A stretch of DNA of 64,000 nucleotides from Lacihabitans sp. CS3-21 (lineage in GTDB: Bacteria; Bacteroidota; Bacteroidia; Cytophagales; Spirosomataceae): positions 167,823-231,822 of the forward strand of contig NZ_RJUD01000004.1 of NCBI RefSeq assembly GCF_024343675.1, written 5' to 3'. The position numbers and the translations under genes are program-made. Positions 27,581 through 36,853 of this stretch are shown piece after piece. Positions within the stretch are counted from its first letter, which is position 1, and the number at the start of each line of letters is the position of its first letter. The notes under the pieces are model-generated. The model saw only the letters and a program-made list of their open reading frames with translations, did no database searches and was not told the origin of the DNA.

Positions 27581-28708
27581 TTGAAAAATATAAAAAAAAT
27601 ACTTTTCGTAAGCCACGATGTCAATAGAGCTGGTGCTCAACTTTTTATATTGAGCATCATGAAGTATTTTAAGCAAAAAGATATCGAAATTGTCCTTTTG
27701 GCCATCAATGACTGGGGTGCACTGAATGATGAATTTAGTGAGCTATTTCCTGTATATTTTTTAAACAATCGTTCAACTCAAAAAAAGAAATTATTTTTTG
27801 GGAAGGAGCAAAATGTGATAGAAGAAATTAAAAGGAATCATTTTATTGATTTGATTTACCTCAATACTATCGCTAGTGTAGATTTACTACCTGAGTTAAC
27901 CAAAACATTCGAAGTGCCCATTGTAAGTCATATTCATGAATTGCAATATTCGATTGCTCAATATGGCTCGCCAAATTCACTTGAAATTCTATTTAAATAT
28001 TCTACCAAAATCATTGCTTGCTCACAAGCTGTTTCAGACAATTTAAATGAATTTTCAAATTCAAACGATATACATGTTGTTCATTCATTCGTAGAAAATA
28101 CAGAAATACTCAACAAATCAGCAAATTCAGATGTTAAATCCATAAAAGAAAAATATGGGTTGAGTTCGGACAAAATTTGGATTTGTGCCTGCGGAAATGC
28201 AGATTGGCGAAAAGCACCAGACATTTTTCTTCAAATAGCTGCCGCAACCATGAAAAACAATACTAAATTTGGCTTTGTATGGATTGGAATAAAAAAGGAA
28301 GGCGAGTTATTTGACCAGTTAAAATACGATGAAAAAAAATTTGGCATAGAAAATGAGATTAGATGGATAAGCCCGACCAGTGAAGCGGTAGAAATTATCA
28401 ATTGCTGTGATGTTTTTTTGGTTAGTTCAAGAGAAGATCCATTCCCATTGGTAGTTTTAGAAGCTGCCTTATGTGGCAAACCAATCTTAGGTTTTAGAAA
28501 TACAGGCGGAGCTGATGAATTTATTGATGATAGTTGCGGTATTAAAGTTGATTACTTGAATGTTTCCGAAATGTCAAAACAAATAACCACACTAAATTCT
28601 CAAAATATAAAAAATTTGGGAGAAAAATCCAGAGACAAAGTTTTAACAAAATACAACTTTGAAGTTTCAATAAAAAAAATAGAATCCATATTTGAAGAAA
28701 TGGTTTAA
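27581..28708 (+). CDS. Glycosyltransferase, GT4 family
   Basis: A 375-residue retaining glycosyltransferase with the GT-B fold. The N-terminal half begins ILFVSHDVNRAGAQLFI. The C-terminal half has the E-x7-E nucleotide-sugar motif in EDPFPLVVLEAALCGKPIL. The start is TTG at 27581, one base after the aminotransferase stop, so the two are cotranscribed. Donor and acceptor are unknown. Confidence 0.88.
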   Translation: MKNIKKILFVSHDVNRAGAQLFILSIMKYFKQKDIEIVLLAINDWGALNDEFSELFPVYFLNNRSTQKKKLFFGKEQNVIEEIKRNHFIDLIYLNTIASVDLLPELTKTFEVPIVSHIHELQYSIAQYGSPNSLEILFKYSTKIIACSQAVSDNLNEFSNSNDIHVVHSFVENTEILNKSANSDVKSIKEKYGLSSDKIWICACGNADWRKAPDIFLQIAAATMKNNTKFGFVWIGIKKEGELFDQLKYDEKKFGIENEIRWISPTSEAVEIINCCDVFLVSSREDPFPLVVLEAALCGKPILGFRNTGGADEFIDDSCGIKVDYLNVSEMSKQITTLNSQNIKNLGEKSRDKVLTKYNFEVSIKKIESIFEEMV

Positions 28709-28797
28709 AAAATTCAAGATTTAGCCATAATGACAATTTTCTTGAGTAGAAAGAGTTATATTCTATGATTTGTAAGTTTTATTTTTAAAAGATTATT

Positions 28798-30021
28798 ATG
28801 AAGTTCCCTATAAGCATATTTATAATTACTGTTTTTTTCTCATTCTCGACCTACGCTCAAAAGGAAAAAGGGAAAATCTTAAATGCACCTAAAATTCCGA
28901 AGAATAATACAAAACCTACCACCAATCAAAAAGACGCAAAAGATAAAACCAAAGATGAATTCGACTTCACTTTTGAAGATGAACCTAAGTTGCGTTTTTC
29001 CAACCAATACGAAAACAGCAACAGTAATAAAGTTACTAATACAGAAAATACAAGTTCAAAAGCTCTAGAAGGTATAAAAATAGAACCTCTCAGAGAACTC
29101 AATCAAATTGTGCACGAAGACACTTCAACCATAGACGAAGGTGAACTTTTGGTGGTAGAAATTGAGGAAGACGCACAGTTTCAAGGTGCCGACAAAATGG
29201 TGGAAATCGCTTCCTACTATTCAGTTTGGGATACTAAAAGCCTTAACCCATATGGATTAAATCCCAAAGAATTTGAGGAAACTGTTCCAATAACCCTATA
29301 CAATGTAAGTGAAGGTCGGAACTGGGCTCCTGTATTGGACAAAAGTCATGTTACTTCACATTTTGGGTGGAGAAATAGAAGATGGCACAAGGGAACCGAC
29401 TTAGATTTAGAAACTGGGGATAAAGTATATGCACCTTTCGACGGTGTAGTTAGAATATCAGGCGTACATTCAGGATATGGAAGAACCATAATTTTAAGAC
29501 ATTATAACGGTATCGAAACGCTTTATGGGCACCTTTCAAAATTCAATTACGAGCCAGGAACTTTCATAAAGGCAGGTGAAGAAATAGGAAAAGGAGGAAA
29601 CACAGGACGAAGCTCTGGCTCACATTTACATTATGAAACCCGATTTGAAGGCAATCAATTTGACCCTGAAAATATTTATAATTTCAGAAATAATCCTATG
29701 GAGCTTAGGAGCTCTGAATTTGTACTTTCACCAAAAGTATTCGATTATTTAAGAGGTGGTTCTTCACGCCCAACGAGTATAATCTCTGATCCTACCTCTG
29801 TTCAAAGTAGTGGAACAGCAGAAGACATTGAAGAGGAAATCGAGGATGAGGAAGAGGTTCCAGTAAAAGTCGAAAAGAAAGTTTGGTATACCGTGAGACA
29901 TGGGGATAACTTAACCGAAATAGCAAGGAAATTCCATTCATCAGTGGGTGAGATTTGTAGATTAAATAAAATTAGTGCCTACAAGAAACTTTTTGTTGGT
30001 TTGAAATTAAGAGTAAAATGA
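28798..30021 (+). CDS. Peptidoglycan endopeptidase, M23 (LytM) with C-terminal LysM
   Basis: The 407-residue secreted protein has a signal peptide (to about 20), a long charged low-complexity region (about 22-130), an M23/LytM domain (about 180-290) and a C-terminal LysM (about 356-407). Zinc and catalytic residues are all present: H197 and D201 in HKGTD, H245 in YGHL, and H276/H278 in HLHYE. It should cleave peptide cross-links in peptidoglycan, unlike degenerate LytM activators. It lies inside the polysaccharide locus, and its stop overlaps the bshB1 start (ATGA). Confidence 0.9.
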   Translation: MKFPISIFIITVFFSFSTYAQKEKGKILNAPKIPKNNTKPTTNQKDAKDKTKDEFDFTFEDEPKLRFSNQYENSNSNKVTNTENTSSKALEGIKIEPLRELNQIVHEDTSTIDEGELLVVEIEEDAQFQGADKMVEIASYYSVWDTKSLNPYGLNPKEFEETVPITLYNVSEGRNWAPVLDKSHVTSHFGWRNRRWHKGTDLDLETGDKVYAPFDGVVRISGVHSGYGRTIILRHYNGIETLYGHLSKFNYEPGTFIKAGEEIGKGGNTGRSSGSHLHYETRFEGNQFDPENIYNFRNNPMELRSSEFVLSPKVFDYLRGGSSRPTSIISDPTSVQSSGTAEDIEEEIEDEEEVPVKVEKKVWYTVRHGDNLTEIARKFHSSVGEICRLNKISAYKKLFVGLKLRVK

Positions 30022-30737
30022 TGAAAGTAGATATATTGGTTTTGGCTGTTCATCCTGACGATGCAGAGTTAAGTTGTTCAGGAACGATTGCTAAGCACAT
30101 TCAATTAGGCAAAAAAGTAGCAATAGTAGACTTCACCGCTGGGGAATTGGGAACGAGAGGCACAGCAGAAATACGATTGAATGAAGCGGAGGATTCGAAA
30201 AATATTTTGAAATTAGTAGCTAGAGAAAATTTGGGTTTCAGAGATGGATTCTTTAAAAATGATGAGGCTCATCAGTTGGAGCTGATAAGAATTATCAGAA
30301 AGTATCAGCCTGAGATAGTTTTAGCCAATGCCATTGAAGATAGGCACCCTGACCACGGAAGAGCAGCTTTGCTATCCGATGAGGCTTGTTTTTACAGTGG
30401 TTTACGCATGATAAAAACCATGGATAAAGGGCTAGACCAGCCTGCATGGAGGCCTAAAAATGTCTTTCATTATATTCAGGATAGATACATTGAACCAGAT
30501 TTTGTAATAGATATTACCCCACATTGGGAAATCAAAGAAGCTTCCATCAGAGCATTTAAGAGTCAGTTTTTTGACCCAAATTCTCCAGAACCCGCCAGTT
30601 ATATTTCTTCGGCCGAATTTATGGATTTTGTAGAAGCCCGCTCAAGAGAAATGGGACACAAGATTGGAACCAAGTATGGAGAAGGTTTCACAAAAACAAA
30701 GACAATCGCAGTCAACGATTTATTTGAGGTACTTTGA
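30018..30737 (+). CDS. bshB1: Bacillithiol biosynthesis deacetylase BshB1
   Basis: BshB1 removes the acetyl group from GlcNAc-malate in bacillithiol synthesis. The 239-residue product has the zinc motif HPDDAE at 12-17 and the second metal motif in DRHPDHGRAA, plus GELGTRGTAEIR, typical of the BshB1 branch. The start overlaps the M23 gene by 4 bases (ATG at 30018; a second ATG follows at 30021). bshA and bshC are not in the window. Its last 18 bases overlap the end of the convergent glycosyltransferase. Confidence 0.92.
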   Translation: MMKVDILVLAVHPDDAELSCSGTIAKHIQLGKKVAIVDFTAGELGTRGTAEIRLNEAEDSKNILKLVARENLGFRDGFFKNDEAHQLELIRIIRKYQPEIVLANAIEDRHPDHGRAALLSDEACFYSGLRMIKTMDKGLDQPAWRPKNVFHYIQDRYIEPDFVIDITPHWEIKEASIRAFKSQFFDPNSPEPASYISSAEFMDFVEARSREMGHKIGTKYGEGFTKTKTIAVNDLFEVL

Positions 30738-31481
30738 TATTCTAAAAAGATTAAAAATATCAGCTCGTAAGACAATCCTGATGTGATTCCAAACATTAGA
30801 AAAAAAACCAAAGTGGCTATTTAGAACCAAAAATCTATCTTTCCAAGATTTAAAAAGCTGCTGATGTGATGTGCCTCCTTCTAAGTATTTTGATAAAATC
30901 CCAGGATAAACAACTACATTTTTCGCAAGTTTTAGACATTTTATTTCCCAGTCTATGTCAGCACTTAGATTATTTTCGATGTATTTTGGGGCTAAAGTTC
31001 GTTTAACAATAAATGACTGGTGACAAACTAGCATTCCCTTATTATATCCTTTCCAAGTAAGCTTATCGGGTATTTTATGTGGCAAAATCTCCGTTCTTAG
31101 CCCTACAAAACCCCCTTCATTATTCACTAAAATGGTATCTGAATAAATAACATCAGGTTCACTTTTGCTCAAATCCTTCAATTTCTCAATTGCATCCATT
31201 TCTGCTATCTCATCTCCTGCATTCATAAACCACACATATTCTCCAGAAGCATTCCGCAATCCCTTATTCATGGCGTCGTAAAGGCCTTCATCTTTTTCTG
31301 AAATGATGACGGTAAACAACTCTTTGTTAGATTTTACCAAATCCATTGTATTATCTTTCGACCCACCATCAATCAAAATGTATTCAAAATCAGTAGAAGT
31401 TTGATTTCTAACACTTTTCAAGGTTCGCTCAAGAAAATCTTGGGCATTATAGGTTATTGTAATAATAGAAATAAGAGGCAC
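30720..31481 (-). CDS. Glycosyltransferase, GT2 family
   Basis: An inverting GT-A glycosyltransferase: ISIITITYNAQDFLERTLKS at the start, DGGSKDNT, and MNKGLRNASGEYVWFMNAGDE with the metal-binding region. I place the start at a GTG (31481), giving MPLISIITITYN, the usual Bacteroidota N-terminus. An ATG at 31544 would add 21 residues (EAFGFFNFAFLF...) that do not look like the family. It is the only minus-strand gene in this part of the locus and is convergent with bshB1. Confidence 0.85.
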   Translation of the reverse strand: MPLISIITITYNAQDFLERTLKSVRNQTSTDFEYILIDGGSKDNTMDLVKSNKELFTVIISEKDEGLYDAMNKGLRNASGEYVWFMNAGDEIAEMDAIEKLKDLSKSEPDVIYSDTILVNNEGGFVGLRTEILPHKIPDKLTWKGYNKGMLVCHQSFIVKRTLAPKYIENNLSADIDWEIKCLKLAKNVVVYPGILSKYLEGGTSHQQLFKSWKDRFLVLNSHFGFFSNVWNHIRIVLRADIFNLFRISKYLK

Positions 31482-31597
31482 TACAGCAAAATATTTAAGA
31501 CTTTGAAACAAAAAAGCAAAATTAAAGAAGCCAAATGCCTCCAAACTGGCATGAAATTACATTATTCTTTGCATATTTGTAATCTTTATTTTCTAAA

Positions 31598-32764
31598 ATG
31601 GAAAAACTGTTATTCTTTACTAAAATGAATTTTGCTGTGAAAGGAAGCGGCGGAATTCAAAACAAAATTTTCGCACAAGCAAATGCTTTTGACCAACTAG
31701 GAATTAAAACGGATATTTTTTATTTCGAAAATGAAAAAATATATTTAAAATCAGAAGAAACTGTATTAATGAATCAAATTAATTCAAAATTTGGTTTTCT
31801 AAAATATATCTATGGCGGTTTCTTAAAGGACATCAAAATACAAAATTACGAATACCTGTTTGTTAGGCATTTTCTTACAAATCCCCTTTTTATTTGGTTA
31901 CTTTTTAGAATAAAACTCGCCAATCCCAAAATTGTGATTTTCATGGAGATACCAACTTACCCCTACAAATTCGAGTTTGGTTTGATGACTTTAAAAAAGA
32001 GAATGGAGCAAAAAATAGATGAGTTTTGCACGTACTTCTTTCGGTTTTTTATTCAAAGAATCGTAACATTTTCTGCTAAAACAAAAATATTCGGAATACC
32101 CACCATACAGACAGATAATGGCATTGATATTGAAAAATTCGGTTTGACTATTCGTCCTGTTTTCGACGGCAAAAATATTCATCTATTAGGACTGGCTAAT
32201 ATACAGCCATGGCATGGATTAGACAGGGTTATTTGCGGCCTATCTGAGTATTATAAACGAGAGAATCCTATCAATGTTTTTTTTGATGTTGTAGGCAGTG
32301 GTGATGAATTACCCAATCTAAAAAAACTAGCAAATTCTCTTTCTTTGGACCAATATGTACATTTTCATGGTTTTGTGAGTGGAGATGATCTATTGAAAAT
32401 TTTTGAAACCTCTCATATTGGGATTGGTAGCCTTGGAATGCATCGAATTAACGTTGCGAAAGGTGAAACCTCGGCATTGAAATCACGTGAGTATGCAGCA
32501 AGAGGAATTCCTTTTGTGATTGCCTATTTGGATCGTGGTTTTCCAGATGACTTTCCATTTCTGCTAAATTTGGAAGCTAATGAAAATCCAATTGATATTC
32601 AACAAATTGTCGATTTCTATACCAATTGTTTGCAAGAAAAGGATTATCCAGAAATATTGCATAATTATGCAAAAGACAACCTAACATGGAATGCCAAACT
32701 GAAACCTGTGGCGGAAGCTTTAAAAAATGCAAAAAAAAGTAGCAATAGCGATACCGATTTATAA
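31598..32764 (+). CDS. Glycosyltransferase, GT4-like
   Basis: A 388-residue GT-B glycosyltransferase. The N-terminus has KMNFAVKGSGGIQNKIFAQANAF, a glycine-rich loop of GT4 donors' partners. The C-terminal domain has NIQPWHGLDRVI, FHGFVSGDDLLKIFE and GETSALKSREYAARGIPFV. It starts on the other side of a short divergent region from the GT2 gene. Its last 38 bases overlap the DUF5672 gene. Confidence 0.82.
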   Translation: MEKLLFFTKMNFAVKGSGGIQNKIFAQANAFDQLGIKTDIFYFENEKIYLKSEETVLMNQINSKFGFLKYIYGGFLKDIKIQNYEYLFVRHFLTNPLFIWLLFRIKLANPKIVIFMEIPTYPYKFEFGLMTLKKRMEQKIDEFCTYFFRFFIQRIVTFSAKTKIFGIPTIQTDNGIDIEKFGLTIRPVFDGKNIHLLGLANIQPWHGLDRVICGLSEYYKRENPINVFFDVVGSGDELPNLKKLANSLSLDQYVHFHGFVSGDDLLKIFETSHIGIGSLGMHRINVAKGETSALKSREYAARGIPFVIAYLDRGFPDDFPFLLNLEANENPIDIQQIVDFYTNCLQEKDYPEILHNYAKDNLTWNAKLKPVAEALKNAKKSSNSDTDL

Positions 32765-33440
32765 ACAAAATTTGACTGAAAATGATAAACGCTCTCTCAC
32801 TCAATGTCAAAAGATATTAGGTGAATTTCCGATTTATTTTATTCAGCCAGAAGAATTAAACATTGCATCTTACAAGAGCATAATACCCAATTCAAATCAA
32901 ATAAGTTTCAGCCCTACCTACTTCAAAAGCATTCAAGGTTATAGCCAATTAATGCTTTCACCTCAGTTTTATGCCAAATTTAGAAATTATGAATATGTGC
33001 TTATTTACCAAACAGACGCCTATGTTTTCTCTAATCAATTGAAATTCTGGTGTGACAAGAACTATGACTACATAGGAGCTCCTTGGCTAAGCAAACCGCC
33101 TTTGGTCAATGGCAAACCTATCGTTGATATGACACCGTGGTTTATTAATAAGGTAGGCAATGGTGGTTTTTCGTTAAGAAAAGTAAGGACTCATTATTTA
33201 AATACCTTGATTTTTAGGCCTTTTCTTAAATTTTTCATAAAAAATGAAGACATGTTTTGGGGTTTGTTTATAGAATGGTTGAATCCTTTTTTCAAGAAAC
33301 CCAACTATCAAGAAGCCTCCAGTTTTGCTATAGAAATGGATAAAGACATTGCCTTTAAATATACCAATGGCCAGCTTCCATTTGGTGTGCACGCTTGGGA
33401 AAAATATGAATTTGAATTTTGGAAAAATTGGGTGAAATAA
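32727..33440 (+). CDS. DUF5672 family protein, probable glycan enzyme
   Basis: A 237-residue cytoplasmic protein matching DUF5672: VAIAIPIYKQNLTENDKRSL at the N-terminus, YEYVLIYQTDAYVF with a central acidic motif, DYIGAPWL, and GNGGFSLRKV. The family occurs in polysaccharide loci and resembles GT-A glycosyltransferases, with QTDAYVF in the place of a DXD. It overlaps the upstream glycosyltransferase by 38 bases and is followed after 2 bases by another. Confidence 0.82.
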   Translation: MQKKVAIAIPIYKQNLTENDKRSLTQCQKILGEFPIYFIQPEELNIASYKSIIPNSNQISFSPTYFKSIQGYSQLMLSPQFYAKFRNYEYVLIYQTDAYVFSNQLKFWCDKNYDYIGAPWLSKPPLVNGKPIVDMTPWFINKVGNGGFSLRKVRTHYLNTLIFRPFLKFFIKNEDMFWGLFIEWLNPFFKKPNYQEASSFAIEMDKDIAFKYTNGQLPFGVHAWEKYEFEFWKNWVK

Positions 33441-33442
33441 AT

Positions 33443-34600
33443 ATGAGAATTTTAGTATTTGTAAAAACATTCGCAAATCCCACGCTGACTTTCATTTACA
33501 GTGAGATTCTGGAAATGTCAAAGAAACACGAAGTTTTGGTAGTTACGAATGAGAGAAGAAATGAGGAATTATTTCCCTTTCAAAATGTTAAGGAAGTTCC
33601 TTTTTCTACTGAGAATATTGTTTCTAAAATTAAGCTAAAACTTCAGTATAACAATGTCCCTTGGAGTTTTAAAAATACCAACTTCGAAAAATCAATATCT
33701 GAAATGGTTGAAAATTTCAAGCCTGATATTATTCATACGCACTTTGGATTCGAATCTTGGTATTTTCTGTACAATTTCAAAAATCGCTTACAAATTCCAA
33801 TCTTTATTTCTTTTCATGGATTTGATGCTTCTCATAAACTAAATTCATGGCTTTACAGACAATCTGTTAGAAAATTCTTCAAAAGAAATGATATAAACCC
33901 AATATTTGTTTCCAATTTCATGAAGAAGCATGTTGCAGACAAGTTAGGATTGAAAACAATAAAAGGCAAAATATTGTACTATGGAACAGATACAGAGTTT
34001 TTCAAACCGGATACTGACCGAAATATCAAAAATGAAGAGATAATTTTTCTTCAAATATCGTCCTTTACAGAGAAAAAGGGTCATGAATACACCATTAAGG
34101 CCTTTCACAAGTATTTGCAATTAGGAAGCAAGACTAGTATAAAGGCTAAAATGATACTCGCTGGCGATGGTTCTTTAAGGCAATCAGCCATTGATCTTGT
34201 CGAACAACTTAAAATTGCTGACAAAGTATCTTTCCCAGGGATTGTGACAAAATTTGGAGCAAGAGAACTCATGATGGAAGCAAATATTTTTGTACATCAT
34301 AGTATTACATCATTAACAGTCGGTGATATGGAGGGTATACCAAACGCTATTATGGAAGCGATGGCTATGGAATTACCTATTTTATCCACTTTCCATTCAG
34401 GAATACCCGAACTCGTCGAAAATAACTTAAACGGCTACCTTGTTAAAGAGCGAGATATAGAGGATTATTCAAATAAGATGGATTTAATATCAAACTGGTC
34501 TAAGTTACCAATAAACAGAGAGAAAGTAGAAATGTTTTTCGAGAAAAATACCCACCAAAAATCTTTAGAAAACTATTATTTAGAGGCTTTAAATATTTGA
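33443..34600 (+). CDS. Glycosyltransferase, GT4 family
   Basis: A 385-residue GT-B enzyme. The start is the ATG at 33443 (MRILVFVKTF), 2 bases after the DUF5672 stop. Motifs: IIHTHFGFES and FISFHGFDAS in the N-terminal half; FTEKKGHEYTIKAF, LAGDGSLRQS and the E-x7-E motif in EGIPNAIMEAMAMELPIL in the C-terminal half. This motif set resembles colanic-acid-type transferases (WcaL/AmsK-like). The C-terminal end overlaps the convergent flippase by 25 bases. Confidence 0.88.
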   Translation: MRILVFVKTFANPTLTFIYSEILEMSKKHEVLVVTNERRNEELFPFQNVKEVPFSTENIVSKIKLKLQYNNVPWSFKNTNFEKSISEMVENFKPDIIHTHFGFESWYFLYNFKNRLQIPIFISFHGFDASHKLNSWLYRQSVRKFFKRNDINPIFVSNFMKKHVADKLGLKTIKGKILYYGTDTEFFKPDTDRNIKNEEIIFLQISSFTEKKGHEYTIKAFHKYLQLGSKTSIKAKMILAGDGSLRQSAIDLVEQLKIADKVSFPGIVTKFGARELMMEANIFVHHSITSLTVGDMEGIPNAIMEAMAMELPILSTFHSGIPELVENNLNGYLVKERDIEDYSNKMDLISNWSKLPINREKVEMFFEKNTHQKSLENYYLEALNI

Positions 34601-36081
34601 TCAGAGAATTTCTTAAACAAAACATTGATATCCTCTGAGATATTGAACTTTATGACGAGGGAAAGAAATATTACAATTAAAAAAATAGATTTAATGCCAA
34701 TTGAGAGAAAAATGGCTATATAATTTCCACCAAAACTAGGAAAAAAAATGCCAACCATGGCGGTAACCATTATGACAAAAAATGCAGGCAAATCTTTTTT
34801 AGAAAAAGGATAAATATTAAATTTAGCATAAACAAAAATTAATCGGATTGCAGAGGATATTAAGGTGATAGAGGCTGTGGCCAAAGCAGATCCATTTATA
34901 CCTAAATAAGGAATGAACAATATATTAAGATAAAACGCCATAAACGCCATCAAGATTACCAAAAGCGTATTAAGTTTATAGTATTTTGAAAAAGCAATAA
35001 TCTCAATATTTAATCCCAAACTCATATCAATCCATTTTGCTAAACCAACAATCAGCACTACCATAATACCTTTTTCGTAAATTTCACTTTTAGGTAAAAC
35101 AGAAAAAAGTTGCTCCAAATTGACTGCTATCAATAAGTAAGTTATTCCACCGATTAAAAACAAATTCAAAGCCGATTTTCTATAAAGAGAAATCAATTTC
35201 TCTCTGTCATTCCGAAATATAACATCCGAAATAATTGGACTAGAAATTTGACGTATCGATTTTGAAGGAATCTCAATAATGGCCGCTATGTAAGATGCCA
35301 CTGTAAATATAGCCACCTCAGTTGGGCCAATCTTTGCCGCAATTATGTTCCTGTCTAAAAACAAAACCAAATTAGATCCAATTCCTCCCAAAATCAAAAC
35401 TCCACCAAATATAGCCATTTCTCTAAGTATAGACCAGTTCCATACTTCCTTATTCCAACTCCAGTACCATTTTTTAAGAATGACAATATAAATAATTAAA
35501 GCGAAAGGGATAAAGGCCATTGTAATTACAAACAAGATAATAAAAAGCTGGAAATCCAGAAATCCAAATCCTAAAAGTAGTATCAATAAAATATTTAAAA
35601 CCCTCATTATTACCTCTCTTAAAAAAGTAGGTACTGCTGCACGGCCATTACATCTAGAATAAGACTCAAATACAGAGATATATACCCAAATAATTGAAAT
35701 GGGAATAGTGTACTTGATATAAGGGATTATTACTGGCGATTTGTCAGAAAAAATATTACCAATTTCTGTTTGAAAAAAATAATAAAAGCAAAGTAGAATT
35801 GATATTCCCAAAAGAGGAAAAATAGTAATAAAAATCAAAAACCCATTGTGTTTATTCTCATCAGACTTAAATCTTGAAAAAAACTTGTCGCTAATATATG
35901 GAGTTCCCAAATGTGAAAATGCGGCAAATATGAGGCCGTTTTCAAGCAATATTCTTGAAATGGCCAACTGGTCAGGCTCAAGAAATTTTGTAGAAATAAA
36001 TAGCGTGTTAAGGGCACCGAGCAATACGCCTATATAGTAACCTACACTGGACTTTAAACTCTGTCTAAAAATCAAACCCAT
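34576..36081 (-). CDS. Polysaccharide flippase, Wzx/MATE-like (MurJ/MOP superfamily)
   Basis: A 501-residue protein with about 12-14 hydrophobic helices. It has the oligosaccharide-flippase start (KSSVGYYIGVLLGALNTLFI). It would move undecaprenyl-linked oligosaccharide units to the periplasmic side. It is the last gene of a minus-strand run YfhO-methyltransferase-methyltransferase-flippase. A Wzy-type polymerase is not recognised in the window. Confidence 0.8.
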   Translation of the reverse strand: MGLIFRQSLKSSVGYYIGVLLGALNTLFISTKFLEPDQLAISRILLENGLIFAAFSHLGTPYISDKFFSRFKSDENKHNGFLIFITIFPLLGISILLCFYYFFQTEIGNIFSDKSPVIIPYIKYTIPISIIWVYISVFESYSRCNGRAAVPTFLREVIMRVLNILLILLLGFGFLDFQLFIILFVITMAFIPFALIIYIVILKKWYWSWNKEVWNWSILREMAIFGGVLILGGIGSNLVLFLDRNIIAAKIGPTEVAIFTVASYIAAIIEIPSKSIRQISSPIISDVIFRNDREKLISLYRKSALNLFLIGGITYLLIAVNLEQLFSVLPKSEIYEKGIMVVLIVGLAKWIDMSLGLNIEIIAFSKYYKLNTLLVILMAFMAFYLNILFIPYLGINGSALATASITLISSAIRLIFVYAKFNIYPFSKKDLPAFFVIMVTAMVGIFFPSFGGNYIAIFLSIGIKSIFLIVIFLSLVIKFNISEDINVLFKKFSDQIFKASK

Positions 36082-36127
36082 GAAATTAGAATTTACTTTT
36101 AAAATTTATTTAAAGTCCAATATAAAC

Positions 36128-36853
36128 TCAACCTTTGATAGCTATTCTGCCGGTGTAATCAATTCGGTTAAGAAGAATCCTCAGTTTATTTTTTGAAATA
36201 TATTCATCCACTGCCTTTTTAGCTCCTTGCCAATGTCCATAATCATCAATAATCAACACCCCGCCATCAGTAAGTAACGGATATAGGTGTTCGAGTTCAT
36301 GCAATGTGGATTCGTACCAATCGGTATCCAATCTTAGAATAGAAATTTTTTCAGGTAAATTTGCTGGAATAGTTTCTTCAACCATCCCTTTTATATATCT
36401 AATATTATCTTCAGGGTAATTTGTAAGTGCCATATTCTTTTTTACCTCAAAAATATTAGCCTCACACTTATCACGATTATCCCAAGTTTCGGCAGCATCT
36501 TCACCAATCATGTTTTTATCATTCTCTGAAGGCTCATTCATTCCTTCGAAAGTATCATAAAGAAAGAGCTTTCTATTTTTCAGTTTAAGAGAAAGAGCCG
36601 CCATCATACTACTTCCACCTTTCCATACGCCACATTCTACTATATCTCCTTCAATATTATTTGACTCGATATACTGAACCGCTTGATTTAAGGAGAACAT
36701 TCTTTCCTTTGAGGTCATGGTAAATGCCTTACATTTATTATACTTTTCCATAAACATGGCATTTTCATCCATATCTATTGAACCCTTCAAAAGATCTTTC
36801 TCTTTTATCAACTTCCACCCAAAAGATCTTAATATTTTATTTATTACTCCCAT
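36128..36853 (-). CDS. TylF/MycF-family O-methyltransferase
   Basis: A 241-residue SAM-dependent enzyme. The SAM site is GDIVECGVWKGGSSMMAA. The region LRLDTDWYESTLHELEHLYPLL and the DDYGHW motif are characteristic of TylF/MycF (macrocin-O-methyltransferase) proteins, which methylate sugar hydroxyls with magnesium. In this locus it probably methylates a sugar of the polysaccharide. It overlaps the next methyltransferase gene by 17 bases. Confidence 0.88.
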   Translation of the reverse strand: MGVINKILRSFGWKLIKEKDLLKGSIDMDENAMFMEKYNKCKAFTMTSKERMFSLNQAVQYIESNNIEGDIVECGVWKGGSSMMAALSLKLKNRKLFLYDTFEGMNEPSENDKNMIGEDAAETWDNRDKCEANIFEVKKNMALTNYPEDNIRYIKGMVEETIPANLPEKISILRLDTDWYESTLHELEHLYPLLTDGGVLIIDDYGHWQGAKKAVDEYISKNKLRILLNRIDYTGRIAIKG

